A stretch of 6,877 nucleotides of DNA from an uncultured Bacteroidales bacterium. GTDB taxonomy: Bacteria; Bacteroidota; Bacteroidia; Bacteroidales; Paludibacteraceae. The DNA lies in assembly GCA_937911235.1 (NCBI GenBank), contig CALDPN010000151.1:1-6877 (forward strand), written 5' to 3'. The notes beneath the pieces were generated by a model. It did no database searches, was not told the origin of the DNA, and worked only from the letters and a program-made list of their open reading frames with translations. The position numbers and the translations under genes are program-made. The first letter of the stretch is position 1. Every line of letters starts with the position of its first letter. Below, piece by piece: positions 1-6,777 of this stretch.

Positions 1-88
1 CATTTTCGTCGATATATGCAAACGCATCGATGGTTACATTTTTACCTATCTCTGCATTAGGGTGTACGAATGCTTGTTCTGAAATCAT
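1..88 (-). CDS. lpxA: UDP-N-acetylglucosamine acyltransferase LpxA, N-terminal fragment
   Basis: Only the first 29 codons are in the window; the gene continues past base 1. The fragment begins MISEQAFVHPNAEIG and continues KNVTIDAFAYIDEN. This is the start of a left-handed beta-helix built from hexapeptide repeats, as in LpxA. LpxA transfers an R-3-hydroxyacyl chain from acyl carrier protein to the 3-OH of UDP-GlcNAc in the cytoplasm, the first step of lipid A synthesis. The ATG at 88-86 lies 6 bases after the lpxC stop, so the two are surely co-transcribed. The call rests on the short N-terminal pattern plus its position after lpxD and lpxC. Other hexapeptide acyltransferases look alike over so few residues, but LpxA is by far the best fit here. 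Confidence 0.88.
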   Translation of the reverse strand, partial: MISEQAFVHPNAEIGKNVTIDAFAYIDEN

Positions 89-94
89 ATTATA

Positions 95-997
95 TTATTT
101 TATAAGTTTTAAAATCTCTTGTGCCACGAAGGTGTTGTATCCGTGACCTGGCTTTTCTGCCAAAATCTTTCCTTTAATAGGACGACCAATAAGAGATAAG
201 TCTCCAATCAGGTCTAAAAGTTTGTGTCTTGCAGGTTCGTTTTCCCATTCAAGTGGGCGGTGGTTTAAGTAACCTAGGTCTTCCACTTCTATAACAGGCA
301 CGTTTAGTTTGCCACAAATATCTGTGATAGCTTCTTTTGAAAGTGGTTGATCGTAGATAACAATTGCATTGTCTAGGTCTCCACCTTTAATAAGATTGTG
401 TTGAAGAAGCAGAGCAATTTCTCTTACGAAAACAAATGTGCGAGCAGAAGAAATTTCTTTGTCGTATCCATCAAAACCGCAGATGCTTGCTGTTTGTTTT
501 TTTAGGATAGGAGAGCCAAAATCGATGGTTACTTCTGCTGTGAAATCCTCGGCAGGAAGAAGTTTAATAGTTGAGGTGCCATTTGTAAAGGTCATTTCTT
601 GAGTGACCTCAAAGTATTTTCTTTCTGCGTTTTGCTCTTTTTTACCTACATTATTTATTGCCTCCACCACATATTTTGCACTGCCGTCTAGGATAGGCAC
701 TTCTGGTGCGTTAATTTCAATAATGCAGTTGTCGATGCCGTGAGCCATAAAGGCAGACATAATGTGCTCGATTGTGCTCACTGCAGCTTCGCCTTTTTTT
801 AGCACAGTACCTCTTTCTGTGGCAGAAACGTATGTGGCAATAGCAGGTATCTCTGGTGCACCTTCTAGGTCGATGCGTTTAAAGATAATACCTGTGTTTT
901 CTTCTGCAGGAAGGAAATTAGCCTCAATATTTAACCCAGTGTGAAGGCCTTTGCCAGAAAGGGAAAAAGGTTTGTTTATGGTAAATTGTTTACTCAT
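95..997 (-). CDS. lpxC: UDP-3-O-acyl-N-acetylglucosamine deacetylase LpxC, stand-alone form
   Basis: This is the zinc-dependent deacetylase that carries out the committed step of lipid A synthesis, removing the N-acetyl group from UDP-3-O-acyl-GlcNAc in the cytoplasm. The 300 residues hold both LpxC domains. Visible signatures are SGKGLHTG near residues 14-21; TIEHIMSAF at 75-83, with the catalytic Glu77 and zinc ligand His78; PILDGSA at 101-107; ARTFVF at 185-190; [10 protein letters not shown] at 202-211; [10 protein letters not shown] at 257-266, with zinc ligands His258 and Asp262; and GHGYN at 284-288, with the general-acid His285. No key residue is missing. The length matches the single-domain enzyme (about 305 in E. 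coli). Many Bacteroidota instead carry an LpxC-FabZ fusion of roughly 460 residues; here a stop follows the LpxC domain and lpxA begins 6 bases later. The start codon overlaps the lpxD stop (ATGA, 997-994), which implies translational coupling. Confidence 0.97.
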   Translation of the reverse strand: MSKQFTINKPFSLSGKGLHTGLNIEANFLPAEENTGIIFKRIDLEGAPEIPAIATYVSATERGTVLKKGEAAVSTIEHIMSAFMAHGIDNCIIEINAPEVPILDGSAKYVVEAINNVGKKEQNAERKYFEVTQEMTFTNGTSTIKLLPAEDFTAEVTIDFGSPILKKQTASICGFDGYDKEISSARTFVFVREIALLLQHNLIKGGDLDNAIVIYDQPLSKEAITDICGKLNVPVIEVEDLGYLNHRPLEWENEPARHKLLDLIGDLSLIGRPIKGKILAEKPGHGYNTFVAQEILKLIK

Positions 998-2040
998 TTA
1001 TTCAACGCCTCTTTAAGTTCTTTTATTTGTTTCTCTAGTTCGTAAACTGTTTTGCTCAAATCTGGAAGATTGCGATAAACAGCAAATGAACGTTTATTTT
1101 TCATTGCAGGTATAGCCACTGCACCATGATAGATTTGTCCTGGCTCTTTGATAGTATTGCTTACACCAGAGAACGCACCTATTGTGGTGTTGTCTGCTAT
1201 TTGAATGTGGCCAGAAATGCCCACCATGCCAGCTATAATGCAATCTTTGCCCACTTTTGTAGAACCTGCCACGCCAGAACATGCTGCAATGGCTGTGTTT
1301 TCGCCAATTTCTACGTTGTGTGCTATTTGTACTTGGTTGTCTATTTTTACTCCTTTTCTTAAAATAGTAGGGCCCATGCTACCACGGTCGATAGTGGTGC
1401 CTGCACCTACTTCTACGTTATCTTCTATGATAACATTACCATTTTGTGGCATTTTAAAGTAGCTTCCGTCTGGATTTTTGGCAAAGCCAAAACCATCGGA
1501 ACCAATCACTGAGTTTGCGTGGATAATACAATTAGCTCCCACCACACAGTCGTTGTATACTACCACAGAGTTATAAATTTTTGTGCCTGCACCCACTTTT
1601 GCATTGTCGTTTATAGAGGCGTGAGAGTAAATCTGTACATCGTCTTCAATCACCACATTCTCGCCAATATATACGTATGCACCTAGGTACACGTTTTTAC
1701 CAATTTTTGCTGAACGTTCTATTTTTGCAGTTTTGTCTATGCCTTTTTTATGAGGCTTGTGTTTTTCTGCAAACTGAAGAAGTTTAGCTAAAGCCAAATA
1801 TGCGTTAGGCACTCTAATTAGAGTGGCATTAATAGGTTTTGAAGGTTTGAAATCGTTGTTTACTAAAACAATACTTGCGTTTGTTTCGTAGATATAACTT
1901 TCGTATTTAGGGTTGGCTAAAAACGAAAGTGTACCTGGTTTTCCTTCTTCAATTTTAGAATAATTGCTTACAAGTACGTTTTGGTCGCCCTCTACGGTAC
2001 CACCTAATAATGTTGCAATTTGTAAAGCTGAAAACTCCAT
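994..2040 (-). CDS. lpxD: UDP-3-O-(3-hydroxyacyl)glucosamine N-acyltransferase LpxD
   Basis: LpxD adds the second R-3-hydroxyacyl chain, from acyl-ACP, to the free amine made by LpxC; it acts as a trimer in the cytoplasm. The 348 residues show the usual three parts. Residues 1-100 are the uridine-binding domain, with the typical [11 protein letters not shown] at 36-46. Residues 102-310 are a long run of hexapeptide repeats forming the left-handed beta-helix. The C-terminal helix (about 320-348, [12 protein letters not shown]) packs in the trimer. The catalytic His241 lies in QIAHNVEIG, matching His239 of the E. coli enzyme, and GSDGFGFA (180-187) is the conserved loop. The gene is intact and of family length. 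It starts 54 bases after the HD-domain gene and its stop overlaps the lpxC start by 4 bases. I see no promoter in the short gap, so it is probably read through from the HD gene. Confidence 0.97.
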   Translation of the reverse strand: MEFSALQIATLLGGTVEGDQNVLVSNYSKIEEGKPGTLSFLANPKYESYIYETNASIVLVNNDFKPSKPINATLIRVPNAYLALAKLLQFAEKHKPHKKGIDKTAKIERSAKIGKNVYLGAYVYIGENVVIEDDVQIYSHASINDNAKVGAGTKIYNSVVVYNDCVVGANCIIHANSVIGSDGFGFAKNPDGSYFKMPQNGNVIIEDNVEVGAGTTIDRGSMGPTILRKGVKIDNQVQIAHNVEIGENTAIAACSGVAGSTKVGKDCIIAGMVGISGHIQIADNTTIGAFSGVSNTIKEPGQIYHGAVAIPAMKNKRSFAVYRNLPDLSKTVYELEKQIKELKEALNK

Positions 2041-2061
2041 AATTTATTGCTAAAAATTGGG

Positions 2062-2085
2062 TAAAAATAATAAGTTTTATTTTTA
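2062..2085. repeat. Small A/T-only inverted repeat between the HD gene and lpxD
   Basis: TAAAAATAA (2062-2070) is exactly complementary to TTATTTTTA (2077-2085), with a 6-base loop. The stem contains no G or C pair, so a transcript hairpin would be weak. It lies in the 54-base gap between the HD-domain gene and lpxD. It could be a leaky terminator, an RNA-processing site or simply chance in A/T-rich spacer DNA. Confidence 0.3.
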
Positions 2086-2094
2086 AATCAAAAT

Positions 2095-3306
2095 CTATAA
2101 CCCTCTAACGTAACAAAAATAGAATTTAGATACTTTTTTAGAAAGTAAATCTAAATTGAACATGTCTGAGGCTTGTGAAATACTCTTTGTGCTACCATCG
2201 CCATAAAGAATATCTATACCAGTTTCACCTTTACTATATAGGTGGTTTGAAACTATTTTTTGTGCTATAAGAAACTCGGCATCTTCTCTACTTAAACTCA
2301 ACTTAGCTTCTATTTCTTTTAGTTTATTGTTTAAAACCTCTTTTTCGATAGGGTCGTTAGATATTTCTAACTTAAATATATTTCTGTTTATAATTCCTCT
2401 ACTTAGTGTAGAAAGGACTTTGTCTGAATGGTTTTCCCATACTTTCATGCTCACCCAAATATCGGTGTCGTCGAGGGTGGTGAATAGGGAAAGGTTTTCG
2501 CAAGTGATTTTCTCTGGTTGTTGTTTTAGGAAATACATTAAGTTGTCTGGCGCAAAAATGTTTTCTCCTTTTTGTACTAGGTATCTAGCACGCTCCAGAG
2601 TTTTGCAAAGCATAAGTTCTGCAGCAAAGGCAGTTTTATGCAAATACACTTGCCAATACATAAGGCGGCGACTCATAAGGAAGTTTTCTATTGAGTAAAT
2701 ACCCTTGGCTTCCACTACAAGTTTGCCGTCTTTAATGTTTAGCATTTTTATAATTCTGGCAGAACCAATATTGCCTTCGCTCACACCTGTGAAGAAACTA
2801 TCACGGCGTAGGTAGTCCAGGCGGTCCATATCGAGCTGTCCAGAAACTAGTTCGTGAAGGAACTTTTTGTGGTAAGTATTCTTTAAAATGCTTATGGTAA
2901 GAGATAGTTTACCACCAAGTTCTTCGTTGAGTTTTTCTATTATGGAAATGCCAATGTCTTCGTGAGAAATGTCTTTATAGAAGAAATCTTCTAGTGTGTG
3001 CGAGAAAGGACCATGACCCACGTCGTGTAGAAAAATAGCTGCGTAAACTGCTTCGGCTTCTTCTTTAGTGATGTCGTTTCCTTTGTTTTGAAGGGTTTTA
3101 ATAGCTTCGGTCATTAGGTATAGCGCACCCAATGAGTGTTGGAAACGAGTATGTTGTGCTCCAGGATAAACATAACATGTAAGACCTAATTGTTTGATAC
3201 GAGTTAAGCGATGCACCATAGGGTGTTGCATCAAATCGTATATTAGGTCGCATGGTATTGTTATGAAACCAAATACAGGGTCGTTAACTATTTTTCTTTT
3301 GTTCAT
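2095..3306 (-). CDS. HD-domain phosphohydrolase, SAMHD1-like (possible dNTP triphosphohydrolase)
   Basis: A 403-residue soluble protein of the HD superfamily, in the branch that includes SAMHD1 and bacterial dGTPase-like proteins. Metal-binding and catalytic positions are all present: QHTRFQHSLG at 51-60 (His57), FLHDVGHGPFSH at 92-103 (the His94-Asp95 pair, plus His98 and His103), and LDMDRLDYLRRD at 158-169. The last matches the SAMHD1 segment that carries Asp311, Lys312, Tyr315 and Asp319; here these are Asp161, Arg162, Tyr165 and Asp169. The likely activity is hydrolysis of a deoxynucleoside triphosphate to nucleoside plus triphosphate, but the substrate cannot be read from sequence. The remaining C-terminal part (about 230-403) is mostly helical and carries no motif I recognise. 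As far as I recall, a gene of this type sits before lpxD in many Bacteroidota, for no known reason. It starts at the ATG at 3306-3304, which puts family motif DPVFGFI at residues 9-15; it ends with TAG. Confidence 0.9.
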   Translation of the reverse strand: MNKRKIVNDPVFGFITIPCDLIYDLMQHPMVHRLTRIKQLGLTCYVYPGAQHTRFQHSLGALYLMTEAIKTLQNKGNDITKEEAEAVYAAIFLHDVGHGPFSHTLEDFFYKDISHEDIGISIIEKLNEELGGKLSLTISILKNTYHKKFLHELVSGQLDMDRLDYLRRDSFFTGVSEGNIGSARIIKMLNIKDGKLVVEAKGIYSIENFLMSRRLMYWQVYLHKTAFAAELMLCKTLERARYLVQKGENIFAPDNLMYFLKQQPEKITCENLSLFTTLDDTDIWVSMKVWENHSDKVLSTLSRGIINRNIFKLEISNDPIEKEVLNNKLKEIEAKLSLSREDAEFLIAQKIVSNHLYSKGETGIDILYGDGSTKSISQASDMFNLDLLSKKVSKFYFCYVRGL

Positions 3307-3317
3307 TGTATTGTTTG

Positions 3318-3499
3318 TAGTTATTAATTTTATACATTAAAAATAGCGAGTAGAGCTCTTCACGGGATTTTATTTATGATTAACTACAAAAGCTAAACTC
3401 ACTTCGTTCAGACAACGCTTTTGTTTAACGTTAATCATTTCATAAAATCTATTTCCGCTCATCGCAATATCGCATTTTTAAGTATAAAATTATAAACTA
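3318..3499. repeat. Large imperfect inverted repeat filling the pyrF-HD gene spacer
   Basis: Nearly the whole 194-base gap folds on itself. Paired blocks, from outside in, are TAGTT 3318-3322 with AACTA 3495-3499; AATTTTATAC 3326-3335 with GTATAAAATT 3482-3491; TTAAAAAT 3337-3344 with ATTTTTAA 3474-3481; GCG 3346-3348 with CGC 3471-3473; GAGC 3353-3356 with GCTC 3457-3460; GATTTTAT 3366-3373 with ATAAAATC 3442-3449; ATGATTAAC 3376-3384 with GTTAATCAT 3430-3438; and ACAAAAGC 3386-3393 with GCTTTTGT 3417-3424. The loop is 3394-3416. That is about 55 paired positions interrupted by small bulges and one poorly matched middle section. A palindrome this long is unlikely by chance. It could be a short non-autonomous mobile element (MITE- or REP-like), an elaborate terminator for pyrF, or a leader structure for the HD gene. 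No clear target-site duplication is visible. Confidence 0.75.
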
Positions 3500-3500
3500 T

Positions 3501-4331
3501 TTATATTCCTTTTTTACTTAAAAGCGCATCCATTTCTTGTTGCACTTTTAGTGCTTCTGCACGTGCAGCCTCTGCAAAGTTTTCTGTGCTGTCTGCATAG
3601 ATAATAGCACGAGAAGAGTTTACTAGAAGACCACATTCGTCGTTCATACCATATTCAGCAACTGCTTCTAGACTACCACCTTGTGCACCAACACCAGGTA
3701 CAAGAAGGAAGTTGTTTGGTATAATTGCTCTAATGTCTTGTAGCATATTAGCTTTTGTAGCACCTACTACATACATCATATTGTCTTCGTTACCCCATTT
3801 TTTAGAGGTTTCAAGTACTTGTTCAAATAGTTTTTTGCCAGTTTCTTTGTCTTCTGTAAATTGGAAGTCGAAAGCACCTTTGTTTGAGGTAAGAGCAAGA
3901 AGAGTTACCCATTTACCTGGATATGTAAGGAATGGAGAAACGCTATCTTCACCCATATAAGGAGCCACAGTTACTGTGTCGAAATCCATATTTCCAAAGA
4001 AGCAACGAGCATACATAGCTGAGGTGTTGCCAATGTCGCCACGTTTTGCGTCAGCAATGATAAATTGGTCTGGGTAGTTTGCACGAATATATTCTACAGT
4101 ACGTTCCAAAACTTCCCAACCTGCAATACCTAGGCTTTCGTAGAATGCAAGGTTTGGTTTGTATGCCACGCAAAGGTCTGCTGTGGCGTCGATGATAGCT
4201 TTGTTAAAAGCGAACATTGCATCTTCGTCTTCGAATAGATGCTCAGGAATTTTATTAATGTCGGTATCTAGACCAACGCAAAGGAATGATCTTTTGCGTT
4301 TGATGTTTTCAAAAAGTTCTTGTCTTGTCAT
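3501..4331 (-). CDS. pyrF: Orotidine 5'-phosphate decarboxylase PyrF (type 2 family)
   Basis: PyrF converts orotidine monophosphate to UMP, the last step of de novo pyrimidine synthesis, in the cytoplasm. The 276 residues form a TIM barrel of the longer type 2 subfamily. Visible motifs are FLCVGLDTD at 16-24 (Asp22 at the end of the first strand); [10 protein letters not shown] at 56-65; the catalytic [11 protein letters not shown] at 93-103 (Asp94, Lys96, Asp99); PGVGAQGG at 212-219, the phosphate-gripping loop; and NSSRAI at 238-243 with the phosphate-binding Arg241. Nothing is missing. The gene starts 16 bases after prfA and is the last of the purM-prfA-pyrF block. Its stop abuts the large inverted repeat, which may mark the end of the transcript. 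The ATG at 4331-4329 gives a normal family N terminus. Confidence 0.97.
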   Translation of the reverse strand: MTRQELFENIKRKRSFLCVGLDTDINKIPEHLFEDEDAMFAFNKAIIDATADLCVAYKPNLAFYESLGIAGWEVLERTVEYIRANYPDQFIIADAKRGDIGNTSAMYARCFFGNMDFDTVTVAPYMGEDSVSPFLTYPGKWVTLLALTSNKGAFDFQFTEDKETGKKLFEQVLETSKKWGNEDNMMYVVGATKANMLQDIRAIIPNNFLLVPGVGAQGGSLEAVAEYGMNDECGLLVNSSRAIIYADSTENFAEAARAEALKVQQEMDALLSKKGI

Positions 4332-4347
4332 AGTATGTTGTTTTTAA

Positions 4348-5451
4348 TTATAACGCGCTTTCTTTCATACGCTCTGCATTTTCGGCAATGATTAGTTTGT
4401 CGATGCAGTCTTGAATGTCGCCATTCATAAATGCGTTTAGGTTGTAAATAGTATAGTTTATACGGTGGTCTGTGATACGACCTTGTGGATAGTTGTAGGT
4501 ACGAATCTTAGCACTGCGGTCGCCAGTAGACACCATGGTTTTACGACGTGAAGCAATATCATCGATATATTTTTGGTGTTCACGGTCGTAAATCATTGTT
4601 CTAAGACGAGAAAGCGCACGTTCACGGTTTTTAGGTTGGTCACGTGTTTCTGTACATTCAATTAGGATTTCTTCTACTGTGCCTGTTACAGGGTTTTTCC
4701 ACATATAACGCAAGCGAACACCAGATTCCACTTTGTTTACGTTTTGACCACCTGCACCAGACGAACGGAATGTATCCCATTTAATTTCACCTTCGTTGAT
4801 TTCTACGTCGAACTCGTCGGCTTCTGGAAGTACTGCTACTGTAGAAGCTGAGGTGTGAACACGACCTTGTGTTTCTGTGGCAGGCACACGTTGCACACGG
4901 TGTACGCCAGATTCATATTTCATAATGCCATAAACGCCTTCGCCAGTAACGTTGAAAACAATTTCTTTGTAACCACCAGCAGTGCCTTCGTTGGCATTTG
5001 TTACTTCTACTCTCCAACCTTTAGATTCGCAATATTTGCTATACATTTTAAATAGGTCGCCAGCGAAAATTGCGGCTTCGTCACCACCAGTACCACCACG
5101 GATTTCCACGATAGCATTTTTAGCGTCTTCTGGGTCTGATGGAATAAGAAGAATCTTGATTTCTTCTTCCATAGGAGCAACTTGTGGTTCTAGTTCGTCA
5201 AGTTCGGCTTTAGCCATTTCGCGTAGGTCTGGGTCGTTTTCTGTCTCTAGAATTTCTTTCGCACCAGCTATGTTTTGAAGTAGAGTTTTATATCTGTTAC
5301 CTGCATTAACAATTTGTTCTAAGTCGCGATATTCTTTATTAAGTTTTACGAAACGTTTCATATCAGAAATCACAGCAGGGTCTGTGATAAGAGTGGAAAC
5401 TTCTTCGAACTTATGATATAAACCTTCTATTTTTTCTAATAATGCAGACAT
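4348..5451 (-). CDS. prfA: Peptide chain release factor 1 (RF1)
   Basis: RF1 reads the stop codons UAA and UAG in the ribosomal A site and triggers release of the finished protein. The 367 residues are full family length. The N-terminal helical domain covers about 1-100. GGTGGDEAA lies at 119-127. The tripeptide PAT at 190-192 (in RVPATETQGRVH) reads the stop codon and separates RF1 from RF2, which has SPF. The SSGAGGQNVNKVESGVR segment holds the catalytic GGQ at 234-236, whose glutamine is normally methylated by PrmC. The frame is continuous. RF1 presumably terminates its own message, since the gene ends in TAA. It starts only 3 bases after the purM stop, so it is probably translationally coupled to purM. 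No Shine-Dalgarno is seen ahead of the ATG. Confidence 0.98.
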   Translation of the reverse strand: MSALLEKIEGLYHKFEEVSTLITDPAVISDMKRFVKLNKEYRDLEQIVNAGNRYKTLLQNIAGAKEILETENDPDLREMAKAELDELEPQVAPMEEEIKILLIPSDPEDAKNAIVEIRGGTGGDEAAIFAGDLFKMYSKYCESKGWRVEVTNANEGTAGGYKEIVFNVTGEGVYGIMKYESGVHRVQRVPATETQGRVHTSASTVAVLPEADEFDVEINEGEIKWDTFRSSGAGGQNVNKVESGVRLRYMWKNPVTGTVEEILIECTETRDQPKNRERALSRLRTMIYDREHQKYIDDIASRRKTMVSTGDRSAKIRTYNYPQGRITDHRINYTIYNLNAFMNGDIQDCIDKLIIAENAERMKESAL

Positions 5452-5454
5452 AAA

Positions 5455-6621
5455 TTAATATTCAAATGTTCCTTTTTCGCTTTTAATAGTTAGGTGAGTA
5501 TGGTCTGATGCTTCTACACGACCCACAATTTGAGCATCGATGCCAAATGATTTGCTTATTTCAATTACTTCAGCAGCAAATTCTTCTGGTAGATAAACTT
5601 CAAGACGATGTCCCATATTAAATACCTTGTACATTTCTGCCCAATCTGTACCACTTTGTTCTTGAATAGTTTTAAATAGTGGAGGAATAGGGAATAAGTT
5701 ATCTTTAATTACGTGAACATTTTCTACGAAGTGTAGAATTTTGGTTTGAGCACCACCAGAGCAGTGAACCATACCGTGAATTTGTGGACGTAGTGCGTCT
5801 AATAATTTTTTCACAACAGGAGCGTATGTACGAGTTGGAGAAAGTACTAGTTTGCCTGCGTCGATAGGGCTACCTTCTACTTCGTCGGTTAGTTTTAAAC
5901 CTCCTGAGTAGATAAGCTCTGCAGGAACGCCAGCGTCGTAACTTTCTGGATATTTTTCTGCTAAATATTTAGCGAACACGTCGTGACGAGCAGATGTTAG
6001 ACCATTGCTACCCATGCCACCGTTGTAAGATTTTTCGTATGTAGCTTGTCCGTAAGATGCAAGACCTACGATAACGTCGCCAGGAGCAATGTTTGCATTG
6101 TTGATAACGTCGCTACGTTTCATACGGCAAGTAACAGTGCTATCTACAATAATAGTACGTACAAGGTCGCCTACGTCTGCGGTTTCACCACCTGTGGCGT
6201 AAACGCCAACACCCATTTCACGAAGCTCTTCAAGTAGTTCGTCTGTGCCGTTGATAATAGCAGAGATTACTTCACCTGGAACTAAAAGTTTGTTACGACC
6301 AATGGTAGAAGATACTAGGATGTTGTCCACAGCACCTACACAAAGAAGGTCGTCGATATTCATGATTAATGCGTCTTGCGCAATGCCTTTCCATACAGAA
6401 ATATCACCAGTTTCTTTCCAATAAAGATATGCTAGTGAAGATTTTGTACCTGCACCATCTGCGTGCATAATGTTGCAATATTCTGGGTCTCCGCCTAGAA
6501 TATCAGGGATTATTTTACAGAATGCCTTTGGGTAAAGACCTTTATCAATATTCTTAATGGCGTTATGTACATCTTCTTTTGATGCAGAAACACCGCGCAT
6601 CATGTAACGTTGGTTGCTCAT
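5455..6621 (-). CDS. purM: Phosphoribosylformylglycinamidine cyclo-ligase (AIR synthetase) PurM
   Basis: PurM closes the imidazole ring in de novo purine synthesis: FGAM + ATP gives AIR + ADP + phosphate. The 388 residues fit the longer Bacteroidota form (about 345 in E. coli). Conserved segments are HADGAGTK at 53-60, near the nucleotide site; DALIMNIDDLLCVGA at 83-97; ATGGETADVGD at 142-152; GLASYG at 186-191; SNGLTSAR at 205-212; HCSGGAQTKI at 286-295; and FNMGHRLEVY at 334-343. The first six blocks span the N-terminal half and linker of the PurM/ThiL/SelD fold; the rest is the ATP-binding C-terminal domain. The first ATG (6621-6619) gives the MSNQRYMMRGVSASKEDVH start typical of the phylum; the Met codons at residues 7 and 8 would cut into the conserved start. 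It is the first gene of its block, with a plausible promoter about 45 bases upstream. Confidence 0.97.
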   Translation of the reverse strand: MSNQRYMMRGVSASKEDVHNAIKNIDKGLYPKAFCKIIPDILGGDPEYCNIMHADGAGTKSSLAYLYWKETGDISVWKGIAQDALIMNIDDLLCVGAVDNILVSSTIGRNKLLVPGEVISAIINGTDELLEELREMGVGVYATGGETADVGDLVRTIIVDSTVTCRMKRSDVINNANIAPGDVIVGLASYGQATYEKSYNGGMGSNGLTSARHDVFAKYLAEKYPESYDAGVPAELIYSGGLKLTDEVEGSPIDAGKLVLSPTRTYAPVVKKLLDALRPQIHGMVHCSGGAQTKILHFVENVHVIKDNLFPIPPLFKTIQEQSGTDWAEMYKVFNMGHRLEVYLPEEFAAEVIEISKSFGIDAQIVGRVEASDHTHLTIKSEKGTFEY

Positions 6622-6667
6622 GTCTTGATATATGATTTGTTATTTATAACTTGTCGGTTACAACTTA

Positions 6668-6701
6668 CAAAGTTAGTGTAAAAAAATGAGAAAACATCCA
6701 A
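6668..6701 (-). promoter_or_regulatory. Probable purM-prfA-pyrF promoter
   Basis: On the minus strand TAACTTTG (6675-6668) is a perfect match to the Bacteroidota -7 motif TAnnTTTG. A TTG triplet at 6701-6699 could be the -33 element, but the 23-base gap is slightly longer than the usual 19-21, so that half is weak. Transcription would start near 6660, giving a leader of about 40 bases before the purM ATG. No purine riboswitch fits in so short a leader. Confidence 0.55.
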
Positions 6702-6709
6702 CTCCTGGG

Positions 6710-6730
6710 CTTTTATTTATCTAATAAAAG
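6710..6730. repeat. A/T-rich inverted repeat upstream of the purM promoter
   Basis: CTTTTATT (6710-6717) is exactly complementary to AATAAAAG (6723-6730), with a 5-base loop. It lies just upstream of the predicted purM -33 region, between two oppositely directed promoter candidates. On the minus strand the second arm is not followed by a T run. The symmetry could be a regulator's operator, a weak terminator for a gene to the right, or chance. Confidence 0.35.
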
Positions 6731-6744
6731 AAAAAGTCCGATTA

Positions 6745-6777
6745 TTTGTGTTATAACAAAATAAAAACTTAAATTTG
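6745..6777 (+). promoter_or_regulatory. Consensus Bacteroidota promoter pointing right, divergent from purM
   Basis: TTTG (6745-6748) is followed after 21 bases by TAAATTTG (6770-6777). Both the -33 box and the TAnnTTTG -7 box match exactly, and the spacing is in the normal range. Transcription would begin at about 6782-6786 and run off the right edge. It is the best promoter match in the window. In A/T-rich spacer DNA a chance match is possible but this full combination is uncommon. Confidence 0.6.

Noticed and set aside
3385..3418. Possible HD-gene promoter on the minus strand: TTG then TAGCTTTTG
   Set aside because: The -7 box misses the TAnnTTTG pattern by one position and the spacing is only about 17 bases. 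It also lies in the loop and inner stem of the palindrome, so the match may be incidental.
4982..5278. Plus-strand open frame of 98 codons opposite prfA
   Set aside because: It lies wholly inside the well-supported prfA gene, its translation is low-complexity and serine-rich, and it matches no family. The same applies to the other plus-strand open frames inside the genes (for example 2327-2698 and 1205-1462).
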